A stretch of 64,000 bases of DNA. It comes from Streptomyces katrae (GTDB lineage: Bacteria; Actinomycetota; Actinomycetes; Streptomycetales; Streptomycetaceae). The stretch spans positions 1-64,000 of the forward strand of contig NZ_JNZY01000028.1 in NCBI RefSeq assembly GCF_000717655.1, in the 5' to 3' direction. This document shows positions 8,142-16,395 of the stretch, one piece after another (position 1 is the stretch's first letter; the number at the start of each line of letters is the position of its first letter). The translations under genes and the position numbers were made by a program. Below the pieces are notes generated by a model. That model was not told the DNA's origin and ran no database searches. It saw nothing but the letters and a program-made list of their open reading frames with translations.

Positions 8142-9515
8142 TCAGGCGGGGTCGACGGCGGCCGGGAGCGGAGCCGTCCGTCCGCCGGAGGCCGCGGCGC
8201 CCCCGGTGCCTGCCTGTGTCAGATCACGGCCGCGGGTCTCCCGGGCGAAGGCGACGGTGAGGGTGGTCACGACGGCTGCCGCACAGAGATAGAGGGAGAC
8301 GGGAACGGAGGAGCCGTAGTCCTTGAGGAGCTCGACGGCGATGAGCGGGGCCAGTGCTCCGGCCACGATCGAGGCGAGCTGCGAGCCCATCGAGGCACCG
8401 GAGTAGCGGACGTCGGTGTCGAACATCTCGGAGATGAAGGCGGCTTGGGGGCCGTACATGGCACCGTGCAGGAGCAGCCCGGCGGTGACGGCCACGGTGA
8501 TGACGGCGAAGGACTTCGAGTCGACCAGCGCGAAGAACGCGAACGCCCAGAAGGCCATACCGGCCGACCCGATCAGTGTCACGGGACGCCGGCCGATCCG
8601 GTCGGACAACGCACCCCAGGCCGGGATGGTGACGAAGTGGACGGCCGAGCCGATGAGGACGGCGTTCAGCGCGGTGCTCTTGGCCAGCCCCAGGTGCACG
8701 GTGACGTAGACGAGCAGAAAGGAGGTCAGCACGTAGTACGAAATGTTCTCGCCGAACCGGGTGCCGATGGCGGTCAGCACCTGGCGCGCGCTCTTGCGGA
8801 ACACCCGGACGACCGGAGCTTCGTCCTTGCGCCCCTGCCGGGCGGCCTGCGCGGCGAGGAACACCGGGGACTCGGAGACGGACAACCGGATCCACAACCC
8901 GACCATCACCAGGACCCCGGAGAGCAGGAACGGGACGCGCCAGCCCCACGCCAGGAACGCGGCATCGGACTGCACACCGGCGAGCAGCGCGAGCACCCCC
9001 GTGGCCAGCAGGTTCCCGCCCGGAGCACCGGACTGCGGCCAGGACGCCCAGAACCCGCGGTGCTCGGCCCCGCCGTGCTCGGACACGATCAGCACCGCCC
9101 CGCCCCACTCCCCGCCGAGGGCGAAGCCCTGCACCAGCCGCAGCACGGTGAGCAGTACGGGGGCCCCGACGCCGATGCTCGCGTACGTGGGCAGCAGCCC
9201 CATCGCGAAGGTGGCCCCGCCCATCATGAGCAGGCTCAGCACGAGCAGCTTCTTGCGTCCGACCTTGTCCCCGAAGTGCCCGAACACCACCCCGCCGAGC
9301 GGCCGGGCCAGGAAACCGATGGCGTAGGTGATGAAGGCGATCAGGGTCCCGGTCAGCGGATCGCCGGTGGGAAAGAACAGCTTGTTGAACACCAGCGCGG
9401 CGGCGGTGCCGTACAGAAAGAAGTCGTACCACTCGATGGTGGTCCCGATGAGGCTCGCGGCGACGATGCGCTTGATGGAGCCGGGGCTTGGGGACGGTAC
9501 GGCAGAGGCGGCCAT
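8142..9515 (-). CDS. MFS transporter, metabolite:H+ symporter (MHS) family
   Basis: A 457-residue integral membrane protein with about 12 hydrophobic segments. The N-terminus IVAASLIGTTIEWYDFFLYG is the hallmark of MHS transporters such as ShiA, KgtP and ProP. The MFS loop 2-3 signature GHFGDKVGRKK is present and is repeated weakly as SDRIGRRP. The ATG follows GGAAG at good spacing. Family substrates are organic acids, osmolytes and aromatic acids; none can be assigned here. It heads a likely two-gene operon with the PucR regulator. Confidence 0.93.
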   Translation of the reverse strand: MAASAVPSPSPGSIKRIVAASLIGTTIEWYDFFLYGTAAALVFNKLFFPTGDPLTGTLIAFITYAIGFLARPLGGVVFGHFGDKVGRKKLLVLSLLMMGGATFAMGLLPTYASIGVGAPVLLTVLRLVQGFALGGEWGGAVLIVSEHGGAEHRGFWASWPQSGAPGGNLLATGVLALLAGVQSDAAFLAWGWRVPFLLSGVLVMVGLWIRLSVSESPVFLAAQAARQGRKDEAPVVRVFRKSARQVLTAIGTRFGENISYYVLTSFLLVYVTVHLGLAKSTALNAVLIGSAVHFVTIPAWGALSDRIGRRPVTLIGSAGMAFWAFAFFALVDSKSFAVITVAVTAGLLLHGAMYGPQAAFISEMFDTDVRYSGASMGSQLASIVAGALAPLIAVELLKDYGSSVPVSLYLCAAAVVTTLTVAFARETRGRDLTQAGTGGAAASGGRTAPLPAAVDPA

Positions 9516-10025
9516 GATTTACCACTTCCGGACTGGGGACGGGGACGATCCGTGTCGCCACACCGTAGAAACCCCCAGCCCACCCGCACATGGCCCGCGT
9601 CCACACAGTTGTCCCCCGGGATATGTGCGCCCCGCCCACCACGGCACCCGTGTACGCCTCGCCCGCGAGCCCGCCGGTCCGTTCTCGGGACCGAAGGAGG
9701 TGGCCACCCCGCAGGAGGGCCGACTCTCCAGGTGTTCGTACTGATCCGGGGCCGGTTCCGGGCCACCGGCGACGGCGGCCCGGAGCGAGCCGGCCTCGAG
9801 GTCCGGGCGATGGCCGTCTTCCGCTGATTCGGGCAGCGTCCGCATCGCGCGGGGCCGCCCCCGGGGGCCGGTTGGCACGGGAAGTGGGCTCGTTCGGGGA
9901 ATCACCTCGAAAACGCCGGGGCAGGCGGGGGGTGAGCGGGCACGGATGCGGTGCCCCCGCGGGAGCCGGACAGGCCCAAGGCACAGGTTCCCGCATCACG
10001 ATCCGCCAGACCGAGGAGGCGCATC
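9516..10025. other. Intergenic region, no credible gene
   Basis: About 510 bp between the divergent MFS and SRPBCC genes. Several open frames cross it in both directions, but they are Arg/Pro/Gly-rich with no recognisable domain, as expected for high-GC shadow frames. Promoters for both flanking genes must lie here; I could not define them. Confidence 0.5.
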
Positions 10026-10475
10026 ATGTCGCAGGTCAAGGAGTCGATCGAGGTCGACGTTCCCGTCCGGGCAGCGTATGACCAGTGGACGCAGTTCGAG
10101 TCGTTCCCCCAGTTCATGGAGGGGGTCGAGAGGATCGAGCAGCGTTCGGACACCCTCACGCACTGGGTGACGAAGATCGCCGGTGTCAAGCGGGAGTTCG
10201 ACGCGGAGATCACCGAACAGATCCCGGACACCAAGGTCGCCTGGGTCACGGTCGGTGGTGAGACCGAGCAGTCGGGCCTGGTCACCTTCCGACCCATCGA
10301 CCCCTCGCATACCCAGGTCACGCTGATGATGGACTTCGATCCGGACGGGATGGCCGAGAACATCGGCGACAAACTCGGCTTGGTCGACCGCCAGGTCAAG
10401 GGAGACCTGAAGCGGTTCAAGCACTTCATCGAAGACCGGGGTACGGCCACCGGGGAATGGCGCGGACAGGTCTGA
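10026..10475 (+). CDS. SRPBCC (START/Bet v1-like) family protein, cyclase/dehydrase type
   Basis: A 149-residue single-domain protein with an excellent GAGGAGG ribosome site before ATG 10026. The pattern KESIEVDVPVRAAYDQWTQF, ESFPQFMEGVERI, then a beta-rich middle and a long C-terminal helix (LGLVDRQVKGDLKRFKHFIE), is typical of polyketide cyclase/dehydrase-like SRPBCC proteins with a hydrophobic cavity. Its neighbours are small stress-type genes (CsbD, ADF-like, VOC), not a polyketide cluster, so a lipid- or stress-related role is more likely than cyclisation. The ligand is unknown. Confidence 0.9.
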   Translation: MSQVKESIEVDVPVRAAYDQWTQFESFPQFMEGVERIEQRSDTLTHWVTKIAGVKREFDAEITEQIPDTKVAWVTVGGETEQSGLVTFRPIDPSHTQVTLMMDFDPDGMAENIGDKLGLVDRQVKGDLKRFKHFIEDRGTATGEWRGQV

Positions 10476-10544
10476 CCCCGGCTCCCCGCCCGTCCGGCCG
10501 CCCGCCCGTCCGGGTGGCCGGTACGGGCGGCAGCCGGGGCGCGC

Positions 10545-10943
10545 TCAGCCGGCCAGGGCGACGAGCCTCTGGTACGCCAGCTGGTCCGTCCGCCTGGCTG
10601 TGAGGTGGACGTGAACGTCGGCGAGGAACTCCGCCAGCGACGTGTAGCCGGGCGTGTAGGCCGCTTCGTCCTGCTCACTCGCCGCCGAGGGGACCCACAG
10701 GATCAGTACGCGCTCGTTCCTGCGCATGCCTTCCGGGCTGGCGAACGACAGCTCGTGGACGACCAGGCGCGGCTCGTCGACGGGCAGCGCCTGGAGCAGC
10801 TCATCGTGGGTCAGGTTTCCCTCGACCTCCGTGACCAGCCCACCCGGCGTGCCGCGGAGGATCACGGTGTTGGTCTCCCGCGTCTCCTTCAGACGCTGGA
10901 GGGCATCAAGGCAGCCTTCCGAAAGGCCGGCCGGGCTGTTCAC
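10545..10943 (-). CDS. ADF/cofilin-like protein
   Basis: A 132-residue protein read from GTG 10943; an upstream in-frame TTG at 10985 would give 146. The whole chain follows the actin-depolymerising-factor pattern: GLSEGCLDALQRLKE, HDELLQALPVDEPRLVVHEL, NERVLILWVPSAASEQDEAA, then YTPGYTSLAEFLADVHVHLT and DQLAYQRLV. Eukaryotic cofilins share the LP..EPR.....F, I.W.P..A......Y and long helix 3 segments. Bacterial members of this family exist in actinomycetes, but their role is unclear, and filament binding has not been shown here. It is convergent with the SRPBCC gene. Confidence 0.7.
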   Translation of the reverse strand: MNSPAGLSEGCLDALQRLKETRETNTVILRGTPGGLVTEVEGNLTHDELLQALPVDEPRLVVHELSFASPEGMRRNERVLILWVPSAASEQDEAAYTPGYTSLAEFLADVHVHLTARRTDQLAYQRLVALAG

Positions 10944-11413
10944 ACGGGCCTCGTTTCTCTCATGGCCGGAACCGGAGATCGACAACGCGACCCCTGACGG
11001 GTTCGTCGGCTGGTCTGTTCACCCGTGCTCCTTCCCGATCTTCCACATCACGGTAGCCATCACACAGGACGGTCGGCGTTGGCGCGCCGGTGAGGGGCAT
11101 CCGGCTTCTGCCCGCACAGCCGCCGTCCCCGCCCGGGCGGCAGCTTCAGGGGAACCGCGCAGGAGGAGCCGGACGGCGCCGAAGATGCAGAGGAAGATCT
11201 GGCTCCACCGCTGGGAACCGAGGGCGCGAATGCTGAATGGCGTCGTTCTCGCCGGGCAGGCGTCGTAAGGATCAGGATCCGGCGGATCCGTGAACAGGCG
11301 CCACGGGCCGGCCCGTCCGCGTATGGGGGACCATCGCCGGCCCCGCCGCGCACGAAAGACCGGTTTCATCTAGTTTGTCCCTATCGGGATTCCCACGAAT
11401 CAAGGAGTTCACC
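10944..11413. other. Intergenic region, no credible gene
   Basis: About 470 bp between the divergent ADF-like and CsbD genes. A minus-strand frame (11019-11369) contains one hydrophobic stretch but is otherwise Arg/Pro-rich and is not convincing. The AAGGAG ribosome site of csbD lies at the right edge. Confidence 0.5.
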
Positions 11414-11611
11414 ATGGCTGACAAGGGCAAGATGGACCAGGCCAAGGGCAAGGCCAAGGAAGCCGTCGGCAAGGTCACCGGCAACGACCGGATGAAGACC
11501 GAGGGCAAGACGGACCAGGCCAAGGGCAAGGCGAAGGAAGCCCTGAGCGAAACCGAGAAGCGCGCCCGCGGCATCGAGGATTCCGTGCGCGACAAGCGCG
11601 ACAGGGCCTGA
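11414..11611 (+). CDS. CsbD-family stress protein
   Basis: A 65-residue, very charged protein, MADKGKMDQAKGKAKEAVGK continuing with a second KTDQAKGKAKEAL copy. The duplicated DQAKGKAKEA motif is the CsbD signature. The ATG has an AAGGAG Shine-Dalgarno six bases upstream. CsbD proteins are small soluble helical proteins that accumulate under general stress (sigma-B type regulons in Bacillus and Streptomyces); their molecular function is unknown. A textbook terminator follows at 11653. It stands among other stress-type genes. Confidence 0.95.
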   Translation: MADKGKMDQAKGKAKEAVGKVTGNDRMKTEGKTDQAKGKAKEALSETEKRARGIEDSVRDKRDRA

Positions 11612-11652
11612 CGCCGACCCGGCGAGTCCCACGGGCTCACCGGCGGACCGGG

Positions 11653-11695
11653 GATGCGGCCCACGGCGCCTCGGCGTCGTGGGCCGCATCATTTT
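11653..11695 (+). terminator. Intrinsic terminator after csbD
   Basis: A 13-bp perfect stem, GATGCGGCCCACG pairing with CGTGGGCCGCATC around a 12-base loop, is followed by ATTTT. It lies 42 bp after the csbD stop and is among the clearest factor-independent terminators in the window. Its right arm can also pair with 11738-11748 (see next entry). Confidence 0.8.
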
Positions 11696-11748
11696 CCGGC
11701 CCGGGCAGGGGAGGGCTTCACACCCCTCCGTGCGGCAAATGATGCGGG
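11684..11748 (+). promoter_or_regulatory. Alternative hairpin overlapping the csbD terminator arm
   Basis: CCGCATCATTT (11684-11694) is perfectly complementary to AAATGATGCGG (11738-11748), with a smaller GGAGGG/CCCTCC hairpin between them. The left arm is also the 3' arm of the csbD terminator, so the two structures exclude each other. This is the geometry of an attenuator in front of the gene at 11870. No ligand domain or leader peptide is evident. Confidence 0.4.
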
Positions 11749-11869
11749 GGCCGAATCCGTGTGTGAGCGTGGACGTGCCTGTTCCGCGGGCTCGGCCCCG
11801 ACGCACGCGGCAGGGCCCGACCGAGGCGTGGCGCGGCCGGGTCCATGTGCACGAGAGAGGTAGCCCTTG

Positions 11870-12238
11870 ATGGACAGCCAGGACAAGGACAGCCCGGCGG
11901 CCGAAGTGGTGGTGGCGGTCGGCGACTGCTCTGCGGAGGACGCGCGCGCCGTCCTCGACCTGCTCGAGCGTTCCTTCCCCGCAGAGGCCCGGGCGGGCAG
12001 CGCAGCGCAAGGCGGACAGGCCGCGACCGTGTGGAGCGCGACCCTCGACGCGGCGAAGCCGGCGGAGCGCAAGGCGGCGCCCGTTCGGCTGAAGGACCCG
12101 GTCAGCGTCACCCTCCAGGGAGGCCCCCGCGCGGTGGAGCGGGTGCAGGCCGCCCTCGCCGGACAATTCACCGTCGAGGACATGGGAGCCGTATCGGGCG
12201 ATCAGGAGATGGAGCTCGGACTCCGCATCCGTTCCTGA
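11870..12238 (+). CDS. Conserved-type small protein of unknown function
   Basis: A 122-residue acidic, Ala-rich soluble protein beginning MDSQDKDSPAAEVVVAVGDC. I recognise no domain. The pattern EVVVAVGDCSAEDARAVLDL, followed by WSATLDAAK and VSVTLQGGPRAVERVQAALA, suggests a small alpha/beta fold with two beta-alpha units, comparable in size to ACT-like or dodecin-like modules, but this is speculative. The ATG at 11870 follows AGAGAGG. It lies downstream of the possible attenuator. Codon usage is normal for the region, supporting a real gene. Confidence 0.65.
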   Translation: MDSQDKDSPAAEVVVAVGDCSAEDARAVLDLLERSFPAEARAGSAAQGGQAATVWSATLDAAKPAERKAAPVRLKDPVSVTLQGGPRAVERVQAALAGQFTVEDMGAVSGDQEMELGLRIRS

Positions 12239-12339
12239 GACCGAGTGCGGGGGCCGGTTGCGGGCGCCGGTTTCACACCGTCCGCCCGGCCTGCGGGCAC
12301 GTACCGTGTACGGACGCCGACACAGGGCAAACGGCGTGC

Positions 12340-12762
12340 ATGACCGTACCCAAGACAACCGTTCTCGTCCTGGACAGTGCCGAGCCCGAGCTGCTGGCAC
12401 GGTTCTACGCCGAACTGCTCGGTGCCACGGCAGGGCCGGCACCGGGCGACGGGGAACTCCTCCTCGTCACCGGCCGCGGCGGCGTCGTACTCGGAGTCCG
12501 CCGCGACCCGGACCACGCCCCACCGAGCTGGCCGCTCCCGGAGGGCTCCCAGCAGGCCCATCTGTGCATCCTCGTCGACGAGAAGTGCCTCGACGAGGCC
12601 GAGCGCGAGGCCGTGACCCTCGGAGCCCGGCCGGTGGCCGCGGAGGACGACGGCAGCCTGCCGGGCAGCCGGACGACCCTGCGCCGCTACGCCGACCCGG
12701 CCGGCCACGCGTTCGCGCTCGCCGCCATCCGCGAAGACGTCGTCCCCGGAGACGCCGCTTAG
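12340..12762 (+). CDS. VOC-family (glyoxalase/bleomycin-resistance-like) protein
   Basis: A 140-residue protein with the paired beta-alpha-beta-beta-beta layout of vicinal oxygen chelate proteins: TTVLVLDSAEPELLARFYAE LLGA at the start, AHLCILVDEKCLDEAERE in the middle and LRRYADPAGHAFALAAI at the end (D-P-x-G-H near the C-terminus). VOC metal ligands sit in these strands; the first His is not obvious, so a binding-only or metal-free role is possible. Substrate is unknown. The ATG at 12340 has only a weak ribosome site. Confidence 0.85.
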   Translation: MTVPKTTVLVLDSAEPELLARFYAELLGATAGPAPGDGELLLVTGRGGVVLGVRRDPDHAPPSWPLPEGSQQAHLCILVDEKCLDEAEREAVTLGARPVAAEDDGSLPGSRTTLRRYADPAGHAFALAAIREDVVPGDAA

Positions 12763-12782
12763 CGCCGCCTGGCGCCGCGTGG

Positions 12783-12971
12783 CTACATCGGGTCCATGGT
12801 CCCGCTGCCCCTCCCGTACACCTGCTCGCTCTTCTCGCGGATGCGCATGGCCTTGTCCCTCAGCCGCTGTCGTTCCACGGGATCCGTGGCGTGTTGCGCC
12901 GTCTGCTCCAGTTCTTGGGCCTTGTCACGCATCTCCCTGGCTCGCTCGGGAGGCCGGCTTTCTTCGCTCAT
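12783..12971 (-). CDS. DUF6381-family small helical protein
   Basis: A 62-residue, highly charged, predicted all-helical protein: EMRDKAQELEQTAQHATDPV followed by ERQRLRDKAMRIREKSEQ. This matches the small DUF6381 family of Streptomyces as I know it. Function is unknown. It begins 11 bp after the epimerase gene on the same strand and is probably the last gene of a three-gene operon. ATG 12971 is preceded by GAAAGGACTGACC, an acceptable ribosome site. Confidence 0.8.
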   Translation of the reverse strand: MSEESRPPERAREMRDKAQELEQTAQHATDPVERQRLRDKAMRIREKSEQVYGRGSGTMDPM

Positions 12972-12982
12972 GGTCAGTCCTT

Positions 12983-14017
12983 TCACGCGTGCCGATGGCG
13001 TCCTGCGCCCGCAGTTGCGGGGGTCAGGGGCGGGGTGTCGAGGCCGGCTCCCTGGTGGAGGCCTTCGAGGAATGCCGCGACGGCCTCGGTGGCGGTGGTC
13101 GACGGCGTCCATCCCAGCTCGTCGCGGGCCCGGCCGGCGTCGAGCAGGGGGAGTCGCAGAACGGCGTCCAGCAGGCCGGGATCGGCCGGTACGAGGTGTA
13201 CCCGCCAGGCCGCGGAGAGCGCGGCTCGGGCTGCGCCGGCCGGGAGAGGCAGCGTACGGGCGCGCAGGAGGCCGGCCACGGCGGCCGTGTTCAGTACGGG
13301 ATCGGCCACCAGGTTGAACGGGCCGCGGACGGGGCGGACGACGGCCGCCCGGTACGCCTCGGCGGCGTCGTCGGTGTGCAGGGCCTGGAAGCGCAGGCCG
13401 GACACGGCGGGCAGGGCGGGCAGCAGGCCCGGCCGGATCAGGCGCCACGGCAGGAACCGCCCGCCGAAGATCCTGCCCTGCTCGCTCGCCGACTCCTTCT
13501 TGAACAGGAACGCCGGCCGCATCCGCACCACCCGCAGTTCGCGGTGGGCGAGTTGGAAGCTGTCGAGGTACCGCTCCAGATAGGCCTTCTCCCGGGTGTA
13601 GGCAGCGCCCGGCCAGCCGTGGGTGGGCCAGGACTCGTCGACCGGACGCCCGTCCTCCGGGCCGGGCGAGTACGCGCCGACCGACGAGGCGTGCACCAGG
13701 GCGTGCACACCGGCCCGTGCACACGCCTCGAAGACGTTGATGCTTCCCAGGACGTTGGTCCGCCAGGTGGCGACGGGGTCGTGGGTCGGCTGGAACTTCC
13801 ACGCCAGGTGGACGACCGCGTCGGCGCCCGCGAAGACCCCGGTCAGGTCGCCGCGGCCCGGTTCGACGTCGGCTTCGGTCCACCGCACGCCGGGGATGCT
13901 CAGGCCGGGCCGGCGACGGGAGACACCAAGCACGTCGGTGACCGTACGGTCGGCCGCCAGGGCCTCGACCACACTGGTGCCCGCGTTGCCGCTGGCGCCC
14001 GTGACGACGACTCTCAT
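12983..14017 (-). CDS. NAD-dependent epimerase/dehydratase (extended SDR)
   Basis: A 344-residue protein with an N-terminal Rossmann motif VVVTGASGNAGTSVVEALA (GxxGxxG) at 3-21, a DAVVHLAW segment, and the catalytic triad elements ASSVGAYSPG (Ser) and YTREKAYLERY (YxxxK). This is the extended, nucleotide-sugar-epimerase-like SDR group, cytoplasmic. The start codon overlaps the stop of the upstream gene (ATGA at 14017-14014), indicating translational coupling. Substrate is unknown; no other sugar genes are nearby. Confidence 0.9.
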   Translation of the reverse strand: MRVVVTGASGNAGTSVVEALAADRTVTDVLGVSRRRPGLSIPGVRWTEADVEPGRGDLTGVFAGADAVVHLAWKFQPTHDPVATWRTNVLGSINVFEACARAGVHALVHASSVGAYSPGPEDGRPVDESWPTHGWPGAAYTREKAYLERYLDSFQLAHRELRVVRMRPAFLFKKESASEQGRIFGGRFLPWRLIRPGLLPALPAVSGLRFQALHTDDAAEAYRAAVVRPVRGPFNLVADPVLNTAAVAGLLRARTLPLPAGAARAALSAAWRVHLVPADPGLLDAVLRLPLLDAGRARDELGWTPSTTATEAVAAFLEGLHQGAGLDTPPLTPATAGAGRHRHA

Positions 14018-14643
14018 GACGCCCACCCCGCCCTTCGCGACGGCCGGTGGCGTGGCGTGCCGTCGGCGCGGCCCCGGCCGGCCAGGACGGAGCCTTCGGC
14101 AGCGGCGGTGAAGGTCCGGCCCGCGGCCTCCCCCCGCAGTTCCTCCAGGACGGCCGCCTGGCGCTGCGCGCGGTCCAGGAGCCGGGCGACGACGGCCGGG
14201 TCGAGAGGGGCTTCGGCGGTGGCGGCGAGGGTCCCCAGTGACCGCCACAGGGATGCCTTGCCCTCCACGCCGAGCCGCATGGCTTCCAGCTCGAGGACGT
14301 CGCTGAGGGGTGAGCGGCTCACCAGCCGGCCGTTGAGCTTGGCCCTGCCCGCCTTCTCGGCCAGACGTCCCATGACGACCCTGTGCCACTGCGCGGGGAC
14401 GTCGAAGGCCGTCATGATCTCGCGCAGGCTGTCCCGGTCCTGGGCGATCTGCTCGGCCAGCGCGGCCAAGGGGACCCCCGCCGGGGTACCGCGGTGCGCC
14501 CGCGCCATCCGGCGGATGAGGGAGACGCCACTGCTGGCGCCCGCGAGGTGGTCGTTCAGATAGATCGCGAGGAGGCGTTGCCGGGTTGATGCGGGTGAGG
14601 AACGGGGTTCCGAGCTGTGGGGGTGCGTTTCCCTGGCATGCAT
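14014..14643 (-). CDS. Helical protein of unknown function coupled to SDR epimerase
   Basis: A 209-residue protein of predicted amphipathic helices: STRQRLLAIYLNDHLAGASS, ALAEQIAQDRDSLREIMTAF, RLAEKAGRAKLNGRLVSRSP, then DVLELEAMRLGVEGKASLWR. The spacing suggests a helical bundle, possibly ferritin-like, but the expected metal-ligand ExxH pairs are not clear. I do not recognise a named family. Its TGA overlaps the ATG of the SDR gene by four bases, so the two proteins are made together. ATG 14643 was chosen from the natural protein-like N-terminus; the ribosome site is weak. Confidence 0.7.
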   Translation of the reverse strand: MHARETHPHSSEPRSSPASTRQRLLAIYLNDHLAGASSGVSLIRRMARAHRGTPAGVPLAALAEQIAQDRDSLREIMTAFDVPAQWHRVVMGRLAEKAGRAKLNGRLVSRSPLSDVLELEAMRLGVEGKASLWRSLGTLAATAEAPLDPAVVARLLDRAQRQAAVLEELRGEAAGRTFTAAAEGSVLAGRGRADGTPRHRPSRRAGWAS

Positions 14644-14955
14644 GGCGCTGTTCCGATCGTTTGGACGTGGGCGGCTGCCACCCGCGATGCCGGGGGTGGC
14701 CCTTGGCGTCTGACCGGCCTGGCGGCCTTCAAACCAGGAGTGCCGAGCCGGCACCGGTAGAAGCCGTTCCTGCTGGTGAGCGCCCCTGATTGGATGTTCC
14801 GCCGATGGAGTGCGACGTCCATGGTCAGGAAAGCGCCTTGCGTGCGGGCGCACCGAACCATTGGATTCCAAGGTCAGGACGTCGAGTTGCTCCCCGGCCG
14901 CTGCGTCCGCCCTGGCCCGGATGGACACCGGTCGGCCCGGAAGGAAGCGAAACGC
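14644..14955. other. Divergent intergenic region
   Basis: About 310 bp between the divergent helical-protein gene and the adenylation-domain gene. I see no gene, repeat or strong hairpin. GGAAG at 14943 is the ribosome site of the rightward gene. Confidence 0.4.
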
Positions 14956-16344
14956 ATGGCAACCCTGCTCGACGGCTGTACGCCCTGGCCCGAGGAGTTC
15001 GTCGACCGCTACTGGGCGGCCGGGCGCTGGCGGGGCAACACGCTGGACAACCTGCTGCGCGGCTGGGCCCTGCAGTACGGACCACGGACTGCGCTCGTGC
15101 ACGGCGGCAACCGCATCACGTACGCGAACCTGAACCGGCGCGTGGACCGCATGGCCGCCGGATTCCGGCTGCGCGGCCTGCGGCCCGGGATGCGGGCCGT
15201 CGTCCAGCTGCCGAACGTGCCCGAGTTCGTCGTTACCGTGTTCGCACTGATGCGGATCGGCGTGATCCCAGTGTTCTGCCCGGTCCCGCACCGCGCCTGC
15301 GAGGTGCCCGACCTCGTACGGGTCACCCAGGCCGTCGCGTACGTCGCTCCCTCGACGTACCAGGGCTTCGACCACACGGCGATGGCAGCGGACATCGCGG
15401 CCCGATGGCCCTTCCTGCGGCGGGTGTTCACCTATGAGGCGCCGGGCGAGTCGTCCCCGTACGGCGGTCTGACGACCGACCCGTCGGGCTGCCAGTACTC
15501 CCCGCTGGGCTCCATCGACGCCGCGCCCGAGCCGGCGCTCGCGCAGAGCGCCGGCCAGGTGGCCTTCTTCCTGCTCTCCGGCGGCTCCGCGGCGGCGCCC
15601 AGGCTCGTTCCGCGCACCCACGACGACTACGCCTACCAGGCACGGGCCGCCGGCGAGCTGGTGTCGCTCACCGAGAACGACGTGTATCTCGCTGCGCTGC
15701 CCGCCGAGTCCAACCTCACCTTCGGCTGCCCGGGCATCGTCGGTACCCTCTCGGCCGGCGGCACCGTCGTCCTGCTCGAGGACCCGGAACCCACCGAATG
15801 CCTCGCGGCCATCGAACGCGAGCGGGTCACCCTCACGTCGCTGGCGCCCGACGCCGCCCAGCGCTGGCTCGACGTACTCCCCAGGGTCCGGGCCGACTTG
15901 AGCAGTCTGCGCCTCGTGCAGGTCGGCGGCGCGCCCTTGCACCGGGCGACCGCGGAGCAGATGGGCACCGAACTGGGCTGTCGCCTGCAGCAGGTCTTCG
16001 GCATGGCCGAGGGGCTGCTCACCCTCACCCGGCCCACCGATCCGGACGAGACCGTGCTCACCACGCAGGGCCGGCCGCTTTCGCCCGACGACGAGATCCG
16101 CATCGTCGACGCCGAGGGCAAGGACCTGCCCGACGGGCAGCCCGGCGAACTCCTCGCCCGCGGTCCGTACACCCTGCGCGGCTACTACCGGGCGCCGGAC
16201 CTCAACGCACGCTCCTTCACCACCGACGGGTACTTTCGCACCGGCCAACTGGCGTGGCGCACCCCGGACGGCGACCTGGTGGTGACCGGCCGCCCCGAGA
16301 ACGTCCCGCGGCGGACCGGCCACGAGGACCCGTCCGGCCCGTGA
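14956..16344 (+). CDS. Aryl-acid AMP ligase-like adenylation protein, degenerate and C-terminally truncated
   Basis: A 462-residue ANL-family protein most like 2,3-dihydroxybenzoate- or salicylate-AMP ligases (EntE/DhbE/MbtA): YGPRTALVHGGNRITYANLN, RLVPRTHDDY, QQVFGMAEGLL, RGPYTLRGYYRAPDLNARSF. Three catalytic sites deviate from DhbE as I recall it. The P-loop reads SGGSAAAPR instead of SGGSTGxxK, the active-site His motif ALPMAHN is ALPAESN, and the ribose-binding RTGD is RTGQ. The C-terminal lid domain with its catalytic Lys is missing; the chain ends soon after DLVVTGRPENV. No siderophore genes adjoin it. It is either a decaying gene or a repurposed ligand-binding protein. Confidence 0.8.
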   Translation: MATLLDGCTPWPEEFVDRYWAAGRWRGNTLDNLLRGWALQYGPRTALVHGGNRITYANLNRRVDRMAAGFRLRGLRPGMRAVVQLPNVPEFVVTVFALMRIGVIPVFCPVPHRACEVPDLVRVTQAVAYVAPSTYQGFDHTAMAADIAARWPFLRRVFTYEAPGESSPYGGLTTDPSGCQYSPLGSIDAAPEPALAQSAGQVAFFLLSGGSAAAPRLVPRTHDDYAYQARAAGELVSLTENDVYLAALPAESNLTFGCPGIVGTLSAGGTVVLLEDPEPTECLAAIERERVTLTSLAPDAAQRWLDVLPRVRADLSSLRLVQVGGAPLHRATAEQMGTELGCRLQQVFGMAEGLLTLTRPTDPDETVLTTQGRPLSPDDEIRIVDAEGKDLPDGQPGELLARGPYTLRGYYRAPDLNARSFTTDGYFRTGQLAWRTPDGDLVVTGRPENVPRRTGHEDPSGP

Positions 16345-16395
16345 CGGACAGGGCGGCACCCTCGCCGGCTCCCGGCACCCCCACGGCCGGCACCC

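Noticed and set aside
5280..9827. A 1.5-kb-codon plus-strand open frame covering several genes
   Set aside because: It has the Gly/Arg/Gln/Glu composition of an antisense shadow and lies opposite well-supported MBL, PucR and MFS genes; no family motif is visible.
9590..10081. Plus-strand frame in the 9.5-10 kb gap
   Set aside because: Arg/Pro/Ser-rich with no motif, and it overlaps the well-supported SRPBCC gene in another phase.
16250..16380. A simple frameshift as the cause of the truncated adenylation protein
   Set aside because: Neither alternative frame after residue ~455 contains the expected GRxKDxI, lid or Lys motifs, so the C-terminal domain is deleted rather than shifted.
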